The notes under the pieces were generated by a model. The model made no database searches. It saw only the letters and a program-made list of their open reading frames with translations, and was not told the DNA's origin. From Aurantiacibacter marinus (lineage in GTDB: Bacteria > Pseudomonadota > Alphaproteobacteria > Sphingomonadales > Sphingomonadaceae), in assembly GCF_001021555.1 (NCBI RefSeq), contig NZ_LDCP01000002.1:434001-498000 (forward strand): DNA of 64,000 nt, in the 5' to 3' direction. Positions 8,436-16,243 of this stretch are shown piece by piece. Position 1 is the first letter of the stretch. Every line of letters starts with the position of its first letter. The translations under genes and the position numbers were made by a program.

Positions 8436-8475
8436 ATCCCGAACCGAAAAAGTGGTGCCCACCTTATTCTGGGAT
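8436..8475. repeat. REP-like imperfect palindrome
   Basis: In the ffh-tRNA gap, ATCCCGAA (8436-8443) is mirrored by TTCTGGGAT (8467-8475), with a GTGG-containing centre. This resembles the dispersed REP-like palindromes of alphaproteobacteria that begin ATCCCGAAAAGTGG. Only one copy was noticed in this window, so the call rests on resemblance alone. Confidence 0.35.
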
Positions 8476-8598
8476 ACTCCCAAATGCCAAAAACGCCGGC
8501 GGACGAAACCTCGTCAGCCAGCGGGAGCCACCAATTGTCAGGGGCCCGGTCAAAAATGTTGTCCTGCAGGGGTGCAGAACAGAAATCCTGTATTTCGA

Positions 8599-8674
8599 TG
8601 GTGGAGCCTAGCGGGATCGAACCGCTGACCTCAACACTGCCAGTGTTGCGCTCTCCCAGCTGAGCTAAGGCCCC
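8599..8674 (-). tRNA. tRNA-Ala (anticodon GGC)
   Basis: The 76-nt gene reads GGGGCCTTAGCTCAG at its 5' end on the minus strand and ends with encoded CCA. The anticodon stem CAACA/TGTTG encloses the loop CTGGCAG, giving anticodon GGC for GCC codons. The T-arm contains GGTTCGATCC. The acceptor stem GGGGCCT/AGGCTCC has a G3-U70 wobble pair, the alanine identity element, which confirms the assignment. Confidence 0.97.
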
Positions 8675-8728
8675 GTATCCATCGATTTCGCCATCATACC
8701 GGATGGCTATCCGACTGCAAAGCAATCG

Positions 8729-8759
8729 GGAGGCAGCCCTTTATTAAGGGGCTGCCTCC
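8729..8759 (-). terminator. Stem-loop after the FYDLN gene
   Basis: GGAGGCAGCCCTT (from 8729) pairs with AAGGGGCTGCCTCC (to 8759) around a short AT loop. It lies 15 bp downstream of the zinc-protein stop. No clear T-run follows on either strand, so it may be a weak terminator or an mRNA-stabilising hairpin. Confidence 0.5.
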
Positions 8760-8774
8760 AACGCAAGTGCTAAA

Positions 8775-9116
8775 TCAACTCTCGACTTCGTCACCGTCGT
8801 TCTTGGTCGCGTCGACGCCAAGGTCGTCGTCAGTGTCCAGATCGACGTCAGCATCAGGCGAAACATTGTCATCATCGACGTCAATATCGTCCAGATCATC
8901 ATCGCCGAGATCGGAATCGCTATCCTTGTCCTTATCGTCTTTCTTCTTGTCGCCCTGCTCATCGAACGGGATCGGCTGCTTGGACTTGAGAACAGGCTCA
9001 GGCGTCCATTCGTTGCCGCATTCGATGCAGGTGACCGGGTCTTCCTGACCAAGATCGTAAAAGCGGATACCGCATTTGGGGCAAGTACGCTTGGTGCCCC
9101 ATTCTGGCTTGACCAT
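8775..9116 (-). CDS. TIGR02300 family (FYDLN acid) zinc-ribbon protein
   Basis: The 113-residue protein starts MVKPEWGTKRTCPKCG and has a four-cysteine zinc ribbon (CPKCG then CIECG) around a RFYDLG motif. A C-terminal half almost entirely of Asp with Ser, Leu and Val follows. This two-part design is that of the alphaproteobacterial TIGR02300 family; its role is not established. The chosen start is the second Met of a MetMet pair. The ORF can be extended upstream by 28 codons, but those residues lack family similarity. It is divergent from aroA, with 186 bp between, in which I saw no further gene. Confidence 0.85.
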   Translation of the reverse strand: MVKPEWGTKRTCPKCGIRFYDLGQEDPVTCIECGNEWTPEPVLKSKQPIPFDEQGDKKKDDKDKDSDSDLGDDDLDDIDVDDDNVSPDADVDLDTDDDLGVDATKNDGDEVES

Positions 9117-9302
9117 CATGTATGTCCTTAAACTCGTCCCGGCCATGCAGAAGGCGTGGCCGGGGAAATTCGTATGCGTTCCGCCAAGGAGCGGAATCAC
9201 AAGCGGGCGCGCCTTGCCATAGGGCTATCGCGCTGTCAAAGCCGCGCCTGTTATTCATAGCACTGAACGTCATAGCCCAGATTGCCATAACTAGGTAGCC
9301 GC

Positions 9303-10655
9303 GTGAACCATTCCAACCCGCCCTCGCCCAAACGCTTTGCCTCCGCAGGACCGCTGACTGGCCAAATCGCTGTCCCTGGTGACAAATCAATCAGCCATCG
9401 CTCGCTGATGCTCGGCGCGCTGGCTGTCGGGGAAACGCGCGTCACAGGTCTGCTGGAAGGCGAGGACGTGCTGGCCACGGCCGCCGCGATGCGGGCGATG
9501 GGCGCGACTATTGCACGCGAGAATGACGGCACGTGGAGCATTCACGGCGTCGGTGTCGGCTCTTTGCTCCAGCCGAACCAGGCTCTCGCCATGGGCAATA
9601 GCGGCACCAGCACACGATTGCTTATGGGACTTGTGGCAAGCCACCCCATCAGTGCAATGTTTACCGGCGATGCCAGCCTGTCAGGGCGCCCGATGGGCCG
9701 TGTGATCACTCCGCTGAGCGAAATGGGTGCGAGCTTCGAGGCATCGCAGGGCGGCACGCTTCCCTTGATGCTGCGCGGCATTTCTCCTGCGGTGCCGATC
9801 ACCTACCGCCTGCCTGTCGCCAGCGCGCAGGTAAAAAGCGCTGTGCTGCTCGCCGGATTGAACACAGCAGGCATATCGACCGTAATCGAGCCTGTACCAA
9901 CGCGCGACCATTCCGAACGAATGCTGCGCGGGTTCGGCGCAAAGCTGGAAGTGGGCGAGGAAAAAGGAGCCAACGGACTTGAACGCGTGATCCGCATTCA
10001 CGGTGAGGCGGACTTGCAACCCCAAACCATTACCGTGCCGGGCGATCCCTCCAGCGCCGCCTTCTTCACCGTGGCCGCGCTGCTGGTGCCCGGCAGCGAC
10101 CTCATTATCCAGAACGTCGGGCTCAACCCCACTCGCGCCGCGCTGTTCGATGTGCTGCGCGATATGGGCGGGAGCATTGAGGAACTGGACCGGCGCGAAG
10201 TCGGCGGAGAGCCGGTGGCAGATCTGCGCGTGCAGCATTCGGCACTGACAGGCATCGAAGTAGATCCAGCCGTCGTTCCGGCGATGGTCGATGAATTTCC
10301 CATCCTGTTCGTCGCCGCCAGTCTTGCGCAAGGGACTACGGTAACGCGCGGACTGGAAGAATTGCGGGTGAAGGAAAGTGATCGGTTGGCCGCAATGGCC
10401 AGTGCACTGATCCTCGCAGGCGCCAAGGTCGAAGAATATGGCGACGGCTTGGTGATACAGGGCACCGGCGGTGACCCCCTGCCGGGCACCGCGGACGGCA
10501 CTGCCATTGCCACGCACCTGGACCACCGTATCGCAATGAGCATGGCCGTCGCAGGGCTTGCCAGCGAAAACGGGGTGAAAATTGATGATACCGCGCCGAT
10601 TGCAACAAGCTTTCCAACGTTTGAGGCACTGCTCGACAGCGCGAGCGCACAGTGA
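9303..10655 (+). CDS. aroA: 3-phosphoshikimate 1-carboxyvinyltransferase (EPSP synthase), class II-like
   Basis: AroA joins phosphoenolpyruvate and shikimate-3-phosphate in the aromatic amino-acid pathway. Visible motifs are PGDKSISHRSLMLGALA, TGLLEGEDVL, GDASLSGRPMGRV, PITYRLPVASAQVKSA, GLEELRVKESDRL and ATHLDHRIAMS. They closely parallel the class II (Agrobacterium CP4-type) enzymes. At the position where the CP4 enzyme has NAATG with the glyphosate-insensitivity Ala, this protein has NSGTS with Gly. The start codon is GTG at 9303. Length is 450 residues. The DUF411 gene follows after 37 bp. Confidence 0.96.
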   Translation: MNHSNPPSPKRFASAGPLTGQIAVPGDKSISHRSLMLGALAVGETRVTGLLEGEDVLATAAAMRAMGATIARENDGTWSIHGVGVGSLLQPNQALAMGNSGTSTRLLMGLVASHPISAMFTGDASLSGRPMGRVITPLSEMGASFEASQGGTLPLMLRGISPAVPITYRLPVASAQVKSAVLLAGLNTAGISTVIEPVPTRDHSERMLRGFGAKLEVGEEKGANGLERVIRIHGEADLQPQTITVPGDPSSAAFFTVAALLVPGSDLIIQNVGLNPTRAALFDVLRDMGGSIEELDRREVGGEPVADLRVQHSALTGIEVDPAVVPAMVDEFPILFVAASLAQGTTVTRGLEELRVKESDRLAAMASALILAGAKVEEYGDGLVIQGTGGDPLPGTADGTAIATHLDHRIAMSMAVAGLASENGVKIDDTAPIATSFPTFEALLDSASAQ

Positions 10656-10692
10656 CAAAAGACTTGCGAGCCAAATGCCCGGAGACAATTCG

Positions 10693-11145
10693 ATGACCCT
10701 TCGCTCTATCCGCAGCTCTCTTGCACCTGCCCTGCTGATGCTGGCTGCCTGTTCAAGTGCCGTGCAAGCGGCAACATATCAGATGTTCCGCGATCCCAAT
10801 TGCGGCTGCTGCGAGCTGTGGGCAGACCACGTTCGCACAGAGGCGGCTACCGAAATCGTCGAAACCGTCACCAGCGATATGGCCCTGGTCAAGACATCGA
10901 ACGGCGTACCGCCGGATCTGTGGAGCTGCCACACGATGATCGTCGATGGCTATGTGATCGAAGGCCACGTGCCCGCCGCCGATATCGAGCGGCTGCTTGC
11001 GGAACGCCCGGAAGGCGTGCGCGGGCTTGCCGTGCCGGGAATGCCGGTTGGATCACCGGGGATGGAAATGGGGGATCGCACGCAGCCCTATCAGGTCATT
11101 GCGTTTGGTGATGCGGGCCTCAGCGTCTTTGCGACTTACGAATAG
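10693..11145 (+). CDS. DUF411 metal-binding lipoprotein
   Basis: The 150-residue exported protein has a signal MTLRSIRSSLAPALLMLAACSS with lipobox LAAC, though cleavage at AQAA-like residues downstream is possible. The mature protein begins with a thioredoxin-like strand containing the metal-binding motif DPNCGCCELWADHV. HTMIVDGYVIEGHVPAADIERLL and GLAVPGMPVGSPGME follow, which are DUF411 hallmarks. DUF411 proteins are associated with copper handling. The ATG at 10693 is preceded by GGAGA at 7-8 nt. It sits between aroA and a small membrane protein with almost no spacing. Confidence 0.85.
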   Translation: MTLRSIRSSLAPALLMLAACSSAVQAATYQMFRDPNCGCCELWADHVRTEAATEIVETVTSDMALVKTSNGVPPDLWSCHTMIVDGYVIEGHVPAADIERLLAERPEGVRGLAVPGMPVGSPGMEMGDRTQPYQVIAFGDAGLSVFATYE

Positions 11146-11148
11146 CGC

Positions 11149-11427
11149 GTGAATACTCCGCTCGACCTGTATTCGATCATCGGATTTTTCGGTACGGCCT
11201 GCATCATCGGCGCGTATTTCTACCTGACTGCGGTGGAGAAGCCGAACCCCTGGGTTCTGCACGGCACCAATCTGGCAGGCGCTGGATTGCTGACTGTATC
11301 GCTTCTCGTCCACACCAATTGGCCCAGCCTTGTGCTGGAAGGATTCTGGGCAGCGATTGCTGTGTGGGGCCTCAGCAAGGCGCTGCTCAAGAAAAGGCGA
11401 ACAGAGCCGGAGGAAAGCGAAGCATGA
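11149..11427 (+). CDS. CBU_0592-like small membrane protein
   Basis: The 92-residue protein starts at a GTG three bases after the DUF411 stop. It has three hydrophobic segments: IIGFFGTACIIGAYFYL, NLAGAGLLTVSLLV and VLEGFWAAIAVWGL. The IGFxGxxxxxxAY start and the N-x-x-GA and E-x-x-W pattern match the CBU_0592-type membrane proteins. Their function is unknown. Its stop overlaps the cmk start (ATGA). Confidence 0.7.
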   Translation: MNTPLDLYSIIGFFGTACIIGAYFYLTAVEKPNPWVLHGTNLAGAGLLTVSLLVHTNWPSLVLEGFWAAIAVWGLSKALLKKRRTEPEESEA

Positions 11428-12059
11428 TTATCGCCGTCGATGGACCCACCGCCAGCGGGAAAGGCACCATTGCGAAGGCGCTTGCGGCGCACTTCGGACT
11501 GCCGCATCTCGACACCGGGCTGCTGTACCGCGCCGTGGGGAAGCAGGTCGTACAGGCCGGGGGCGATCCGGATTCGCCCGCGGATGCCCTCGCGGCCACC
11601 GAATTTCCCGACAGCCTACTGGACGATCCCGACTTGCGCAATGAAGTGACTGGCAGCCTTGCCAGCCGTGTTTCGATACACCCGGCAGTGCGTCAGGCCT
11701 TGTTTGCCCGCCAGCGCAGCTTCGCCACACAGGCAGGCGGTGCAGTTCTGGATGGGCGCGATATAGGCACGGTGATCGCACCTGAAGCTCAAGTGAAGCT
11801 TTATGTGACGGCCAGCGTGGAAGTCCGCGCGCAGCGGCGCTGTGCCGAAATGCGGGATGCGGGCCGCGAAGTTTCTCTTGATGAAATGATGGCCGATCTC
11901 GCTGCCCGCGATGAACGTGACACCAACCGCAACGATGCTCCGCTGATGGTCGCGCCCGATGCACTGCTGATTGATACGACTTCGCTTGGCAAGGATGCTG
12001 CTATTGCCGCCGCAGTTGACGCGGTTAACAGTGCAACAGGGCAGCAGCCCTGCCCTTAA
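11424..12059 (+). CDS. cmk: Cytidylate kinase
   Basis: Cmk phosphorylates CMP and dCMP with ATP. The 211-residue protein begins MIIAVDGPTASGKGTIAKAL, a P-loop, and has LDTGLLYRAVG, VLDGRDIGTVIAPEA (the CMP-binding RDIGT) and RDERDTNR (the lid). The length is normal. The ATG at 11424 overlaps the previous stop; the ORF is open further upstream but without similarity. cmk upstream of rpsA is the usual bacterial order. Here a convergent DUF962 gene and a 392-bp spacer sit between them. Confidence 0.95.
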   Translation: MIIAVDGPTASGKGTIAKALAAHFGLPHLDTGLLYRAVGKQVVQAGGDPDSPADALAATEFPDSLLDDPDLRNEVTGSLASRVSIHPAVRQALFARQRSFATQAGGAVLDGRDIGTVIAPEAQVKLYVTASVEVRAQRRCAEMRDAGREVSLDEMMADLAARDERDTNRNDAPLMVAPDALLIDTTSLGKDAAIAAAVDAVNSATGQQPCP

Positions 12060-12062
12060 CGG

Positions 12063-12560
12063 TCAGCTGGCAGCCAGCCCCTCGACTTCGCGTTTGAGAT
12101 CCCTGAACATGCCCAGCGCGAACAAAGCCTCGGCTACTACGAAAATCGGACCCACCAAAAGCCCGCGCAAATCGTCCACGAATGCAGGCTTGCGGCCTTC
12201 ATAATGGTGGCCGAGGAACTGGAATGCCCAGCCCACCACGAACAGGCCGATACCGCCGCCAAGCCATGCCATGACCGAAATGCCGGCGATTAACTTGCCC
12301 AGTGAAATGAACACGGCGAGCAGCATGGTCATCAGCAGGCCGAACTTGAAATCGAGCTGGATGTACCAGAACGCCGCGAAGGCGCTGGCGACCATGGCGG
12401 GGGTTAACGCTACGCCAAGCAGCGGGATGTCGAAAATGGGCCTCGACAGCAACACCATCATCGCCAACACAATCATCGGAACACCAACCGCATGGGTCAA
12501 CACATTGCGGTGATCGCGGTGGTATTCGCCGTATTTGGCAAGGTGCTGGGCAAGGGTCAT
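12063..12560 (-). CDS. Mpo1-like / DUF962 membrane protein
   Basis: The 165-residue protein begins MTLAQHLAKYGEYHRDHRNVLTHAVGVPMI. It has conserved His residues (YHRDHRN, THAVG) and a later GHHYEGRKPAF segment, with four membrane helices between and around them. This is the DUF962 family, which includes yeast Mpo1, an iron-dependent 2-hydroxy-fatty-acid dioxygenase of the alpha-oxidation route. The bacterial role is inferred only. The ATG at 12560 has AAGGAG upstream; the longer ORF reading is rejected. It converges on cmk with a 3-bp gap. Confidence 0.85.
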   Translation of the reverse strand: MTLAQHLAKYGEYHRDHRNVLTHAVGVPMIVLAMMVLLSRPIFDIPLLGVALTPAMVASAFAAFWYIQLDFKFGLLMTMLLAVFISLGKLIAGISVMAWLGGGIGLFVVGWAFQFLGHHYEGRKPAFVDDLRGLLVGPIFVVAEALFALGMFRDLKREVEGLAAS

Positions 12561-12952
12561 CAAACTTCTCCTTAATCCCATTGTCGGACAAACAAGCGGG
12601 CGGTTCAAGGGGGCACTCCCGCGTTGACTGCCCTTACGCCGTGCTCGCCTTGCCCCAATTCGCTTGCCTTTCGCAGGCATTTCGCCTAGCCGCACGCCCG
12701 TTCGACGGACAGAATACATGTTCGCAAATGACAAACCAGCATGGCCGGGTTTCCTCCCCGGGCGCAACGCCGCCCTAACCTGCTGTTTTTGTTCTTCGCG
12801 TGATGGCCTGTTCCAAGGGCGCCTTTGCGGCATGAGGCCGCTTTGGCAGTTCGGCCTTTTGGCCCATCTTCCGCAATCCCGCGAAAGGTGGAGACAAGAC
12901 CCCCAGATACACTGGGTGGCCGGTCAAAACGTGAAGTAGGACTATTAACCAC
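12561..12952 (+). promoter_or_regulatory. Long spacer and probable rpsA leader with two hairpins
   Basis: I see no convincing gene in these 392 bp. The last 130 bp carry two short stem-loops, GCGGC-ATGA-GGCCGC (12827-12841) and GGCC-TTTT-GGCC (12853-12864), then an AT-richer run into the rpsA start. In E. coli, S1 represses its own translation through a structured leader. A similar role here is possible but unproven. No -35/-10 pair was clear enough to call. Confidence 0.35.
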
Positions 12953-14686
12953 ATGGCAACTAGCGCCAATCCGACCCGCGACGATTTCGCGGCAATGCTT
13001 GATGAACAACTTGGTGGGGCCGATGGCGGCTTCGAAGGCCGGGTTGTAAAGGGCACCGTCACTGCCATAGAAAATGGCATGGCAATCATCGATGTCGGCC
13101 TCAAATCCGAAGGCCGCGTCAATCTCAAAGAATTCGAACGTGGCGAAGGCGACCAGGATCTGGCCGTCGGCAGCGAAGTTGAAGTGTTTGTCGACCGTGT
13201 CGAAAACGCCGACGGCGAAGCCATGCTCAGCCGTGACCGCGCCCGCCGCGAAGCCGCTTGGGACAAGCTGGAAAGCGAATTTGGCGAAAGCGCCCGCGTT
13301 GAAGGCCGCATCTTCGGCCGCGTCAAAGGCGGCTTCACTGTCGATCTTGACGGCGCCGTGGCCTTCCTGCCCGGATCGCAGGTTGATATCCGCCCTGTGC
13401 GCGATGTCACCCCGCTGATGGACATGCCGCAGCCTTTCCAGATCTTGAAAATGGACCGTCGCCGCGGCAACATCGTTGTATCGCGCCGCGCCGTGCTGGA
13501 AGAAACCCGCGCAGAACAGCGCAGCGAATTGATCGACAAGCTGGCCGAAAACCAGATCACCGAAGGCGTGGTCAAGAACATCACCGATTACGGTGCGTTC
13601 GTGGATCTCGGCGGTATCGACGGCCTGCTGCATGTCACCGACATGAGCTACAAGCGCGTCAATCACCCCAGCGAAGTGATCGAAATCGGCCAGACCGTGA
13701 CCGTACAGATCATCCGCATCAATGCCGAAACACAGCGTATTTCGCTCGGCATGAAGCAGCTGGAAAGCGATCCGTGGGAAGGCGTCGGCGCCAAGTATCC
13801 GGTTGGCATCAAGGTCAGCGGCCAGGTCACGAACATCACCGAATATGGTGCATTCGTAGAATTGGAAGCTGGCATCGAAGGCCTCGTCCACGTTTCCGAA
13901 ATGAGCTGGACCAAGAAGAACGTCCACCCGGGCAAGATCGTTTCGACGAGCCAGGAAGTGGAAGTCATGGTTCTGGAAGTGGATGCCGAAAAGCGTCGCA
14001 TCAGCCTTGGCCTCAAGCAGGCCCAGCGCAATCCATGGGAAGAATTCGTCGAAGGTCACCCAATCGGCTCGACCGTCACCGGCGAAGTCAAGAACGCGAC
14101 CGAATTCGGTCTGTTCATCGGCCTGCCAGGCGATGTGGACGGCATGGTTCACATGTCCGACATCGCATGGGGCATTTCGGGTGAAGACGCGCTGGCACTG
14201 CACCGTAAGGGTGAAGAAGTGCAGGCCGTGGTTCTCGATATCGACGTCGACAAGGAACGCATCAGCCTGGGCATGAAGCAGCTTGAAAAGGGTGCTCCTG
14301 CAGAAGGCGGCGTAGAGGGCAGCCTGAAGCGCGGCGAAGTCGTTACCGTTACCGTCCTCGAAGTTCGCGATGGCGGCCTCGAAGTGCAGGTTGGCGAAGA
14401 TGGCGCAACCGGCTTCATCAAGCGTTCCGACCTTGGCCGTGACCGTGACGAACAGCGTCCCGATCGCTTCCAGGCCGGTCAGAAGATCGATGCCATGGTT
14501 ACCGGTTTCGACCGTTCGAAGAAGCCTAACTTCTCCATCAAGGCGCATCAGATCGCTGAAGAGAAGGAAGCTGTGGCACAGTTCGGCTCGGCCGACAGCG
14601 GCGCATCGCTCGGGGACATCCTCGGCGCAGCGCTGAAGAAGGACGAAAAGGCTGCCAAGGCTGATAAGGACGCCGACAAGGAGTAA
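12953..14686 (+). CDS. rpsA: 30S ribosomal protein S1
   Basis: S1 binds mRNA on the 30S platform and assists initiation on structured messages. The 577-residue protein contains six S1 (OB-fold) repeats, recognisable by VEGRIFGRVKGGFTVDL, ITDYGAFVDLGGIDGLLHVTDMSYKR, ITEYGAFVELEAGIEGLVHVSEMSW and NATEFGLFIGLPGDVDGMVHMSDIAW. It has a Lys/Asp-rich C-terminus. Length and architecture are normal. A strong intrinsic terminator follows at 14713. The start is ATG 12953. Confidence 0.97.
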   Translation: MATSANPTRDDFAAMLDEQLGGADGGFEGRVVKGTVTAIENGMAIIDVGLKSEGRVNLKEFERGEGDQDLAVGSEVEVFVDRVENADGEAMLSRDRARREAAWDKLESEFGESARVEGRIFGRVKGGFTVDLDGAVAFLPGSQVDIRPVRDVTPLMDMPQPFQILKMDRRRGNIVVSRRAVLEETRAEQRSELIDKLAENQITEGVVKNITDYGAFVDLGGIDGLLHVTDMSYKRVNHPSEVIEIGQTVTVQIIRINAETQRISLGMKQLESDPWEGVGAKYPVGIKVSGQVTNITEYGAFVELEAGIEGLVHVSEMSWTKKNVHPGKIVSTSQEVEVMVLEVDAEKRRISLGLKQAQRNPWEEFVEGHPIGSTVTGEVKNATEFGLFIGLPGDVDGMVHMSDIAWGISGEDALALHRKGEEVQAVVLDIDVDKERISLGMKQLEKGAPAEGGVEGSLKRGEVVTVTVLEVRDGGLEVQVGEDGATGFIKRSDLGRDRDEQRPDRFQAGQKIDAMVTGFDRSKKPNFSIKAHQIAEEKEAVAQFGSADSGASLGDILGAALKKDEKAAKADKDADKE

Positions 14687-14712
14687 TCCTCCTTTAGTCC
14701 TAATCTAAGAAC

Positions 14713-14750
14713 AAAGGCCCGCTTGCCACTCCGGCAGGCGGGCCTTTCTT
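14713..14750 (+). terminator. Intrinsic terminator after rpsA
   Basis: AAAGGCCCGCTTGCC pairs with GGCAGGCGGGCCTTT around ACTCC, followed by CTTGT. It is a long GC-rich stem with A/T flanks, 27 bp after the rpsA stop. Confidence 0.9.
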
Positions 14751-14798
14751 GTAACTGCAGGGCTTTTCTGGATTGGCTGAACGTGTAGTCTATCGCCC

Positions 14799-15563
14799 AT
14801 GACCATTTCCGTTCACCAATTTCCGTGTCTGCAGGACAATTACGGTTTTCTGCTGCATGACAGTGAAAGCGGTGAGACCGCCTGTATCGACACGCCCGAT
14901 GGCGAGGAATATCTGAAACAGGCGCAGGCCAAGCGCTGGCAGATTACGGCGATCTGGAACACCCACTGGCACCCCGATCATGCGGGCGGGAATGAAGTGA
15001 TCAAGGCGGCCACGGGCTGCAAGATCATTGCACCACAGGAAGTGGAACGAATTTCACCTATCGATCGAATCGTCGGCCACGGTGACGTGGTATTGCTCGG
15101 CGCGCACAAGGCTGATGTGATTGATGTCGGCGGGCACACGACCGGCCACATCGCCTATCATCTTGCAGACCAGTCACTCGCGTTCGTTGGTGATGCTGTC
15201 TTCGCGCTAGGTTGTGGCCGCATGTTTGAAGGCACAGCCGAACAGTTCTGGGCCAGCCTGGAACGGATCAGAGAGCTACCAGCCGAAACGCTGCTGTATT
15301 GCGCGCATGAATACACCAGCGCGAATGCAGGTTTTGCGGTCCATGCCGACCCGGACAATTCCGCCTTGCAAGCCTATGCCGCCTGGGTGGATGAGAAGCG
15401 CGCGCACGGAGAAGCGACCGTGCCCACAACGCTGGCGCGCGAGCTGGAGAGCAATCCCTTCCTGCGCGCGGACGATCCCGCGATGATCGCGCGCTGGGGC
15501 GGAAGTCAGCCGCATGAAACCTTCGCCGCGCTGCGTGCCGCAAAGGATTCGTTCAGGGCCTAA
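14799..15563 (+). CDS. gloB: Hydroxyacylglutathione hydrolase (glyoxalase II)
   Basis: GloB hydrolyses S-D-lactoylglutathione to D-lactate and glutathione in methylglyoxal detoxification. The 254-residue metallo-beta-lactamase-fold protein has the binuclear metal motif THWHPDHAGG (residues 55-64), a GHTTGHIAYHL His, the bridging Asp in FVGDAVFALGCGRMFEG, and CAHEYTSANAGFA. All ligands are intact. The stop codon overlaps the stop of the convergent PepSY gene by 4 bp. Confidence 0.95.
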   Translation: MTISVHQFPCLQDNYGFLLHDSESGETACIDTPDGEEYLKQAQAKRWQITAIWNTHWHPDHAGGNEVIKAATGCKIIAPQEVERISPIDRIVGHGDVVLLGAHKADVIDVGGHTTGHIAYHLADQSLAFVGDAVFALGCGRMFEGTAEQFWASLERIRELPAETLLYCAHEYTSANAGFAVHADPDNSALQAYAAWVDEKRAHGEATVPTTLARELESNPFLRADDPAMIARWGGSQPHETFAALRAAKDSFRA

Positions 15564-16120
15564 CCCGCCAGCACGAAGCCTACGAATGCCACTGCGCCAA
15601 CTGCGCTGCTGGCAACAGTGATGCGGCGCAATGCCTTCACCTGAAGGCCCATAACCACACCGCTAGCGACCAGCAGGAACAGGACAGCGGCAAGCATGGT
15701 CGCGTAAATCTTGAACCAGACGCTTCCCTTGGCCTTATGCAATTGCACCAGCCAGCGGTGCAGTGTGGCTTCTTTCACGGCAACTTCGGCAACCATCGGA
15801 TCATCAGCGGCGCTGACGGTGGCTTCGCTGCGCGCTCCGGTCCAGCTTAGGGCCTGATCCGCACCTTCTCCGTCTACGCTGAGCGATCCACTCGGTTCAG
15901 GCAGGTCCGCCGCAGCAAGACCCGCCAGAGCAGCAGCGCGAAGACCGGCCTCGTCCTGTGCTTCATAAGGCTGCTGGAGCGAAACCAGTTGCGTGCTTTC
16001 ACGCCATTCGCCTTTGTTGCCCCACGTATAAAGACCCCCGGTGATGAGGAACATCAACACGGCTGGGAACATGAAGGCAGCAGCAACCAAATGGAGCTTT
16101 GTAAGCAGAGCGCGGTTCAT
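15560..16120 (-). CDS. PepSY-associated membrane protein
   Basis: The 186-residue protein starts MNRALLTKLHLVAAAFMFPAVLMF, a membrane helix with the K-x-H-x-x-A pattern of PepSY_TM proteins. A periplasmic stretch of about 90 residues follows, then LHRWLVQLHKAKGSVWFK and two C-terminal helices. PepSY_TM proteins are linked to iron-siderophore reduction and similar membrane redox roles; here the assignment is structural only. AAGGA lies 7 nt before the ATG. It is downstream of the F0 operon on the same strand but separated from it by a strong terminator. Confidence 0.7.
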   Translation of the reverse strand: MNRALLTKLHLVAAAFMFPAVLMFLITGGLYTWGNKGEWRESTQLVSLQQPYEAQDEAGLRAAALAGLAAADLPEPSGSLSVDGEGADQALSWTGARSEATVSAADDPMVAEVAVKEATLHRWLVQLHKAKGSVWFKIYATMLAAVLFLLVASGVVMGLQVKALRRITVASSAVGAVAFVGFVLAG

Positions 16121-16174
16121 TTGTAATCCTTATTGCGATTTAATCGCATTAGCATTCGCGGTGGGAATGCCAAC

Positions 16175-16215
16175 AAAAAAGCGCACCGCATCTATCTGAA
16201 TGCGGTGCGCTTTTT
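16175..16215 (-). terminator. Intrinsic terminator of the F0 ATP-synthase operon
   Basis: AAAAAGCGCACCGCAT pairs perfectly with ATGCGGTGCGCTTTTT around an 8-nt loop, giving a U-run on either strand. It lies 28 bp after the subunit b stop. Confidence 0.92.
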
Positions 16216-16243
16216 GGATGTTGGTTTTTAAGTCGTTCCGCGA

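Noticed and set aside
9303-10655. Natural glyphosate resistance from class II AroA
   Set aside because: The loop has Gly rather than the Ala of the resistant CP4 enzyme, so resistance cannot be claimed from class alone.
12664-12939. 91-codon frame upstream of rpsA
   Set aside because: Low-quality composition, no Shine-Dalgarno site, and it lies over the likely leader hairpins.
12686-14548. 620-residue open frame antisense to rpsA
   Set aside because: It mirrors the S1 gene codon by codon, with odd composition (His, Phe, Asp rich) and no motifs. Long antisense frames are common in GC-rich DNA with strong third-position bias.
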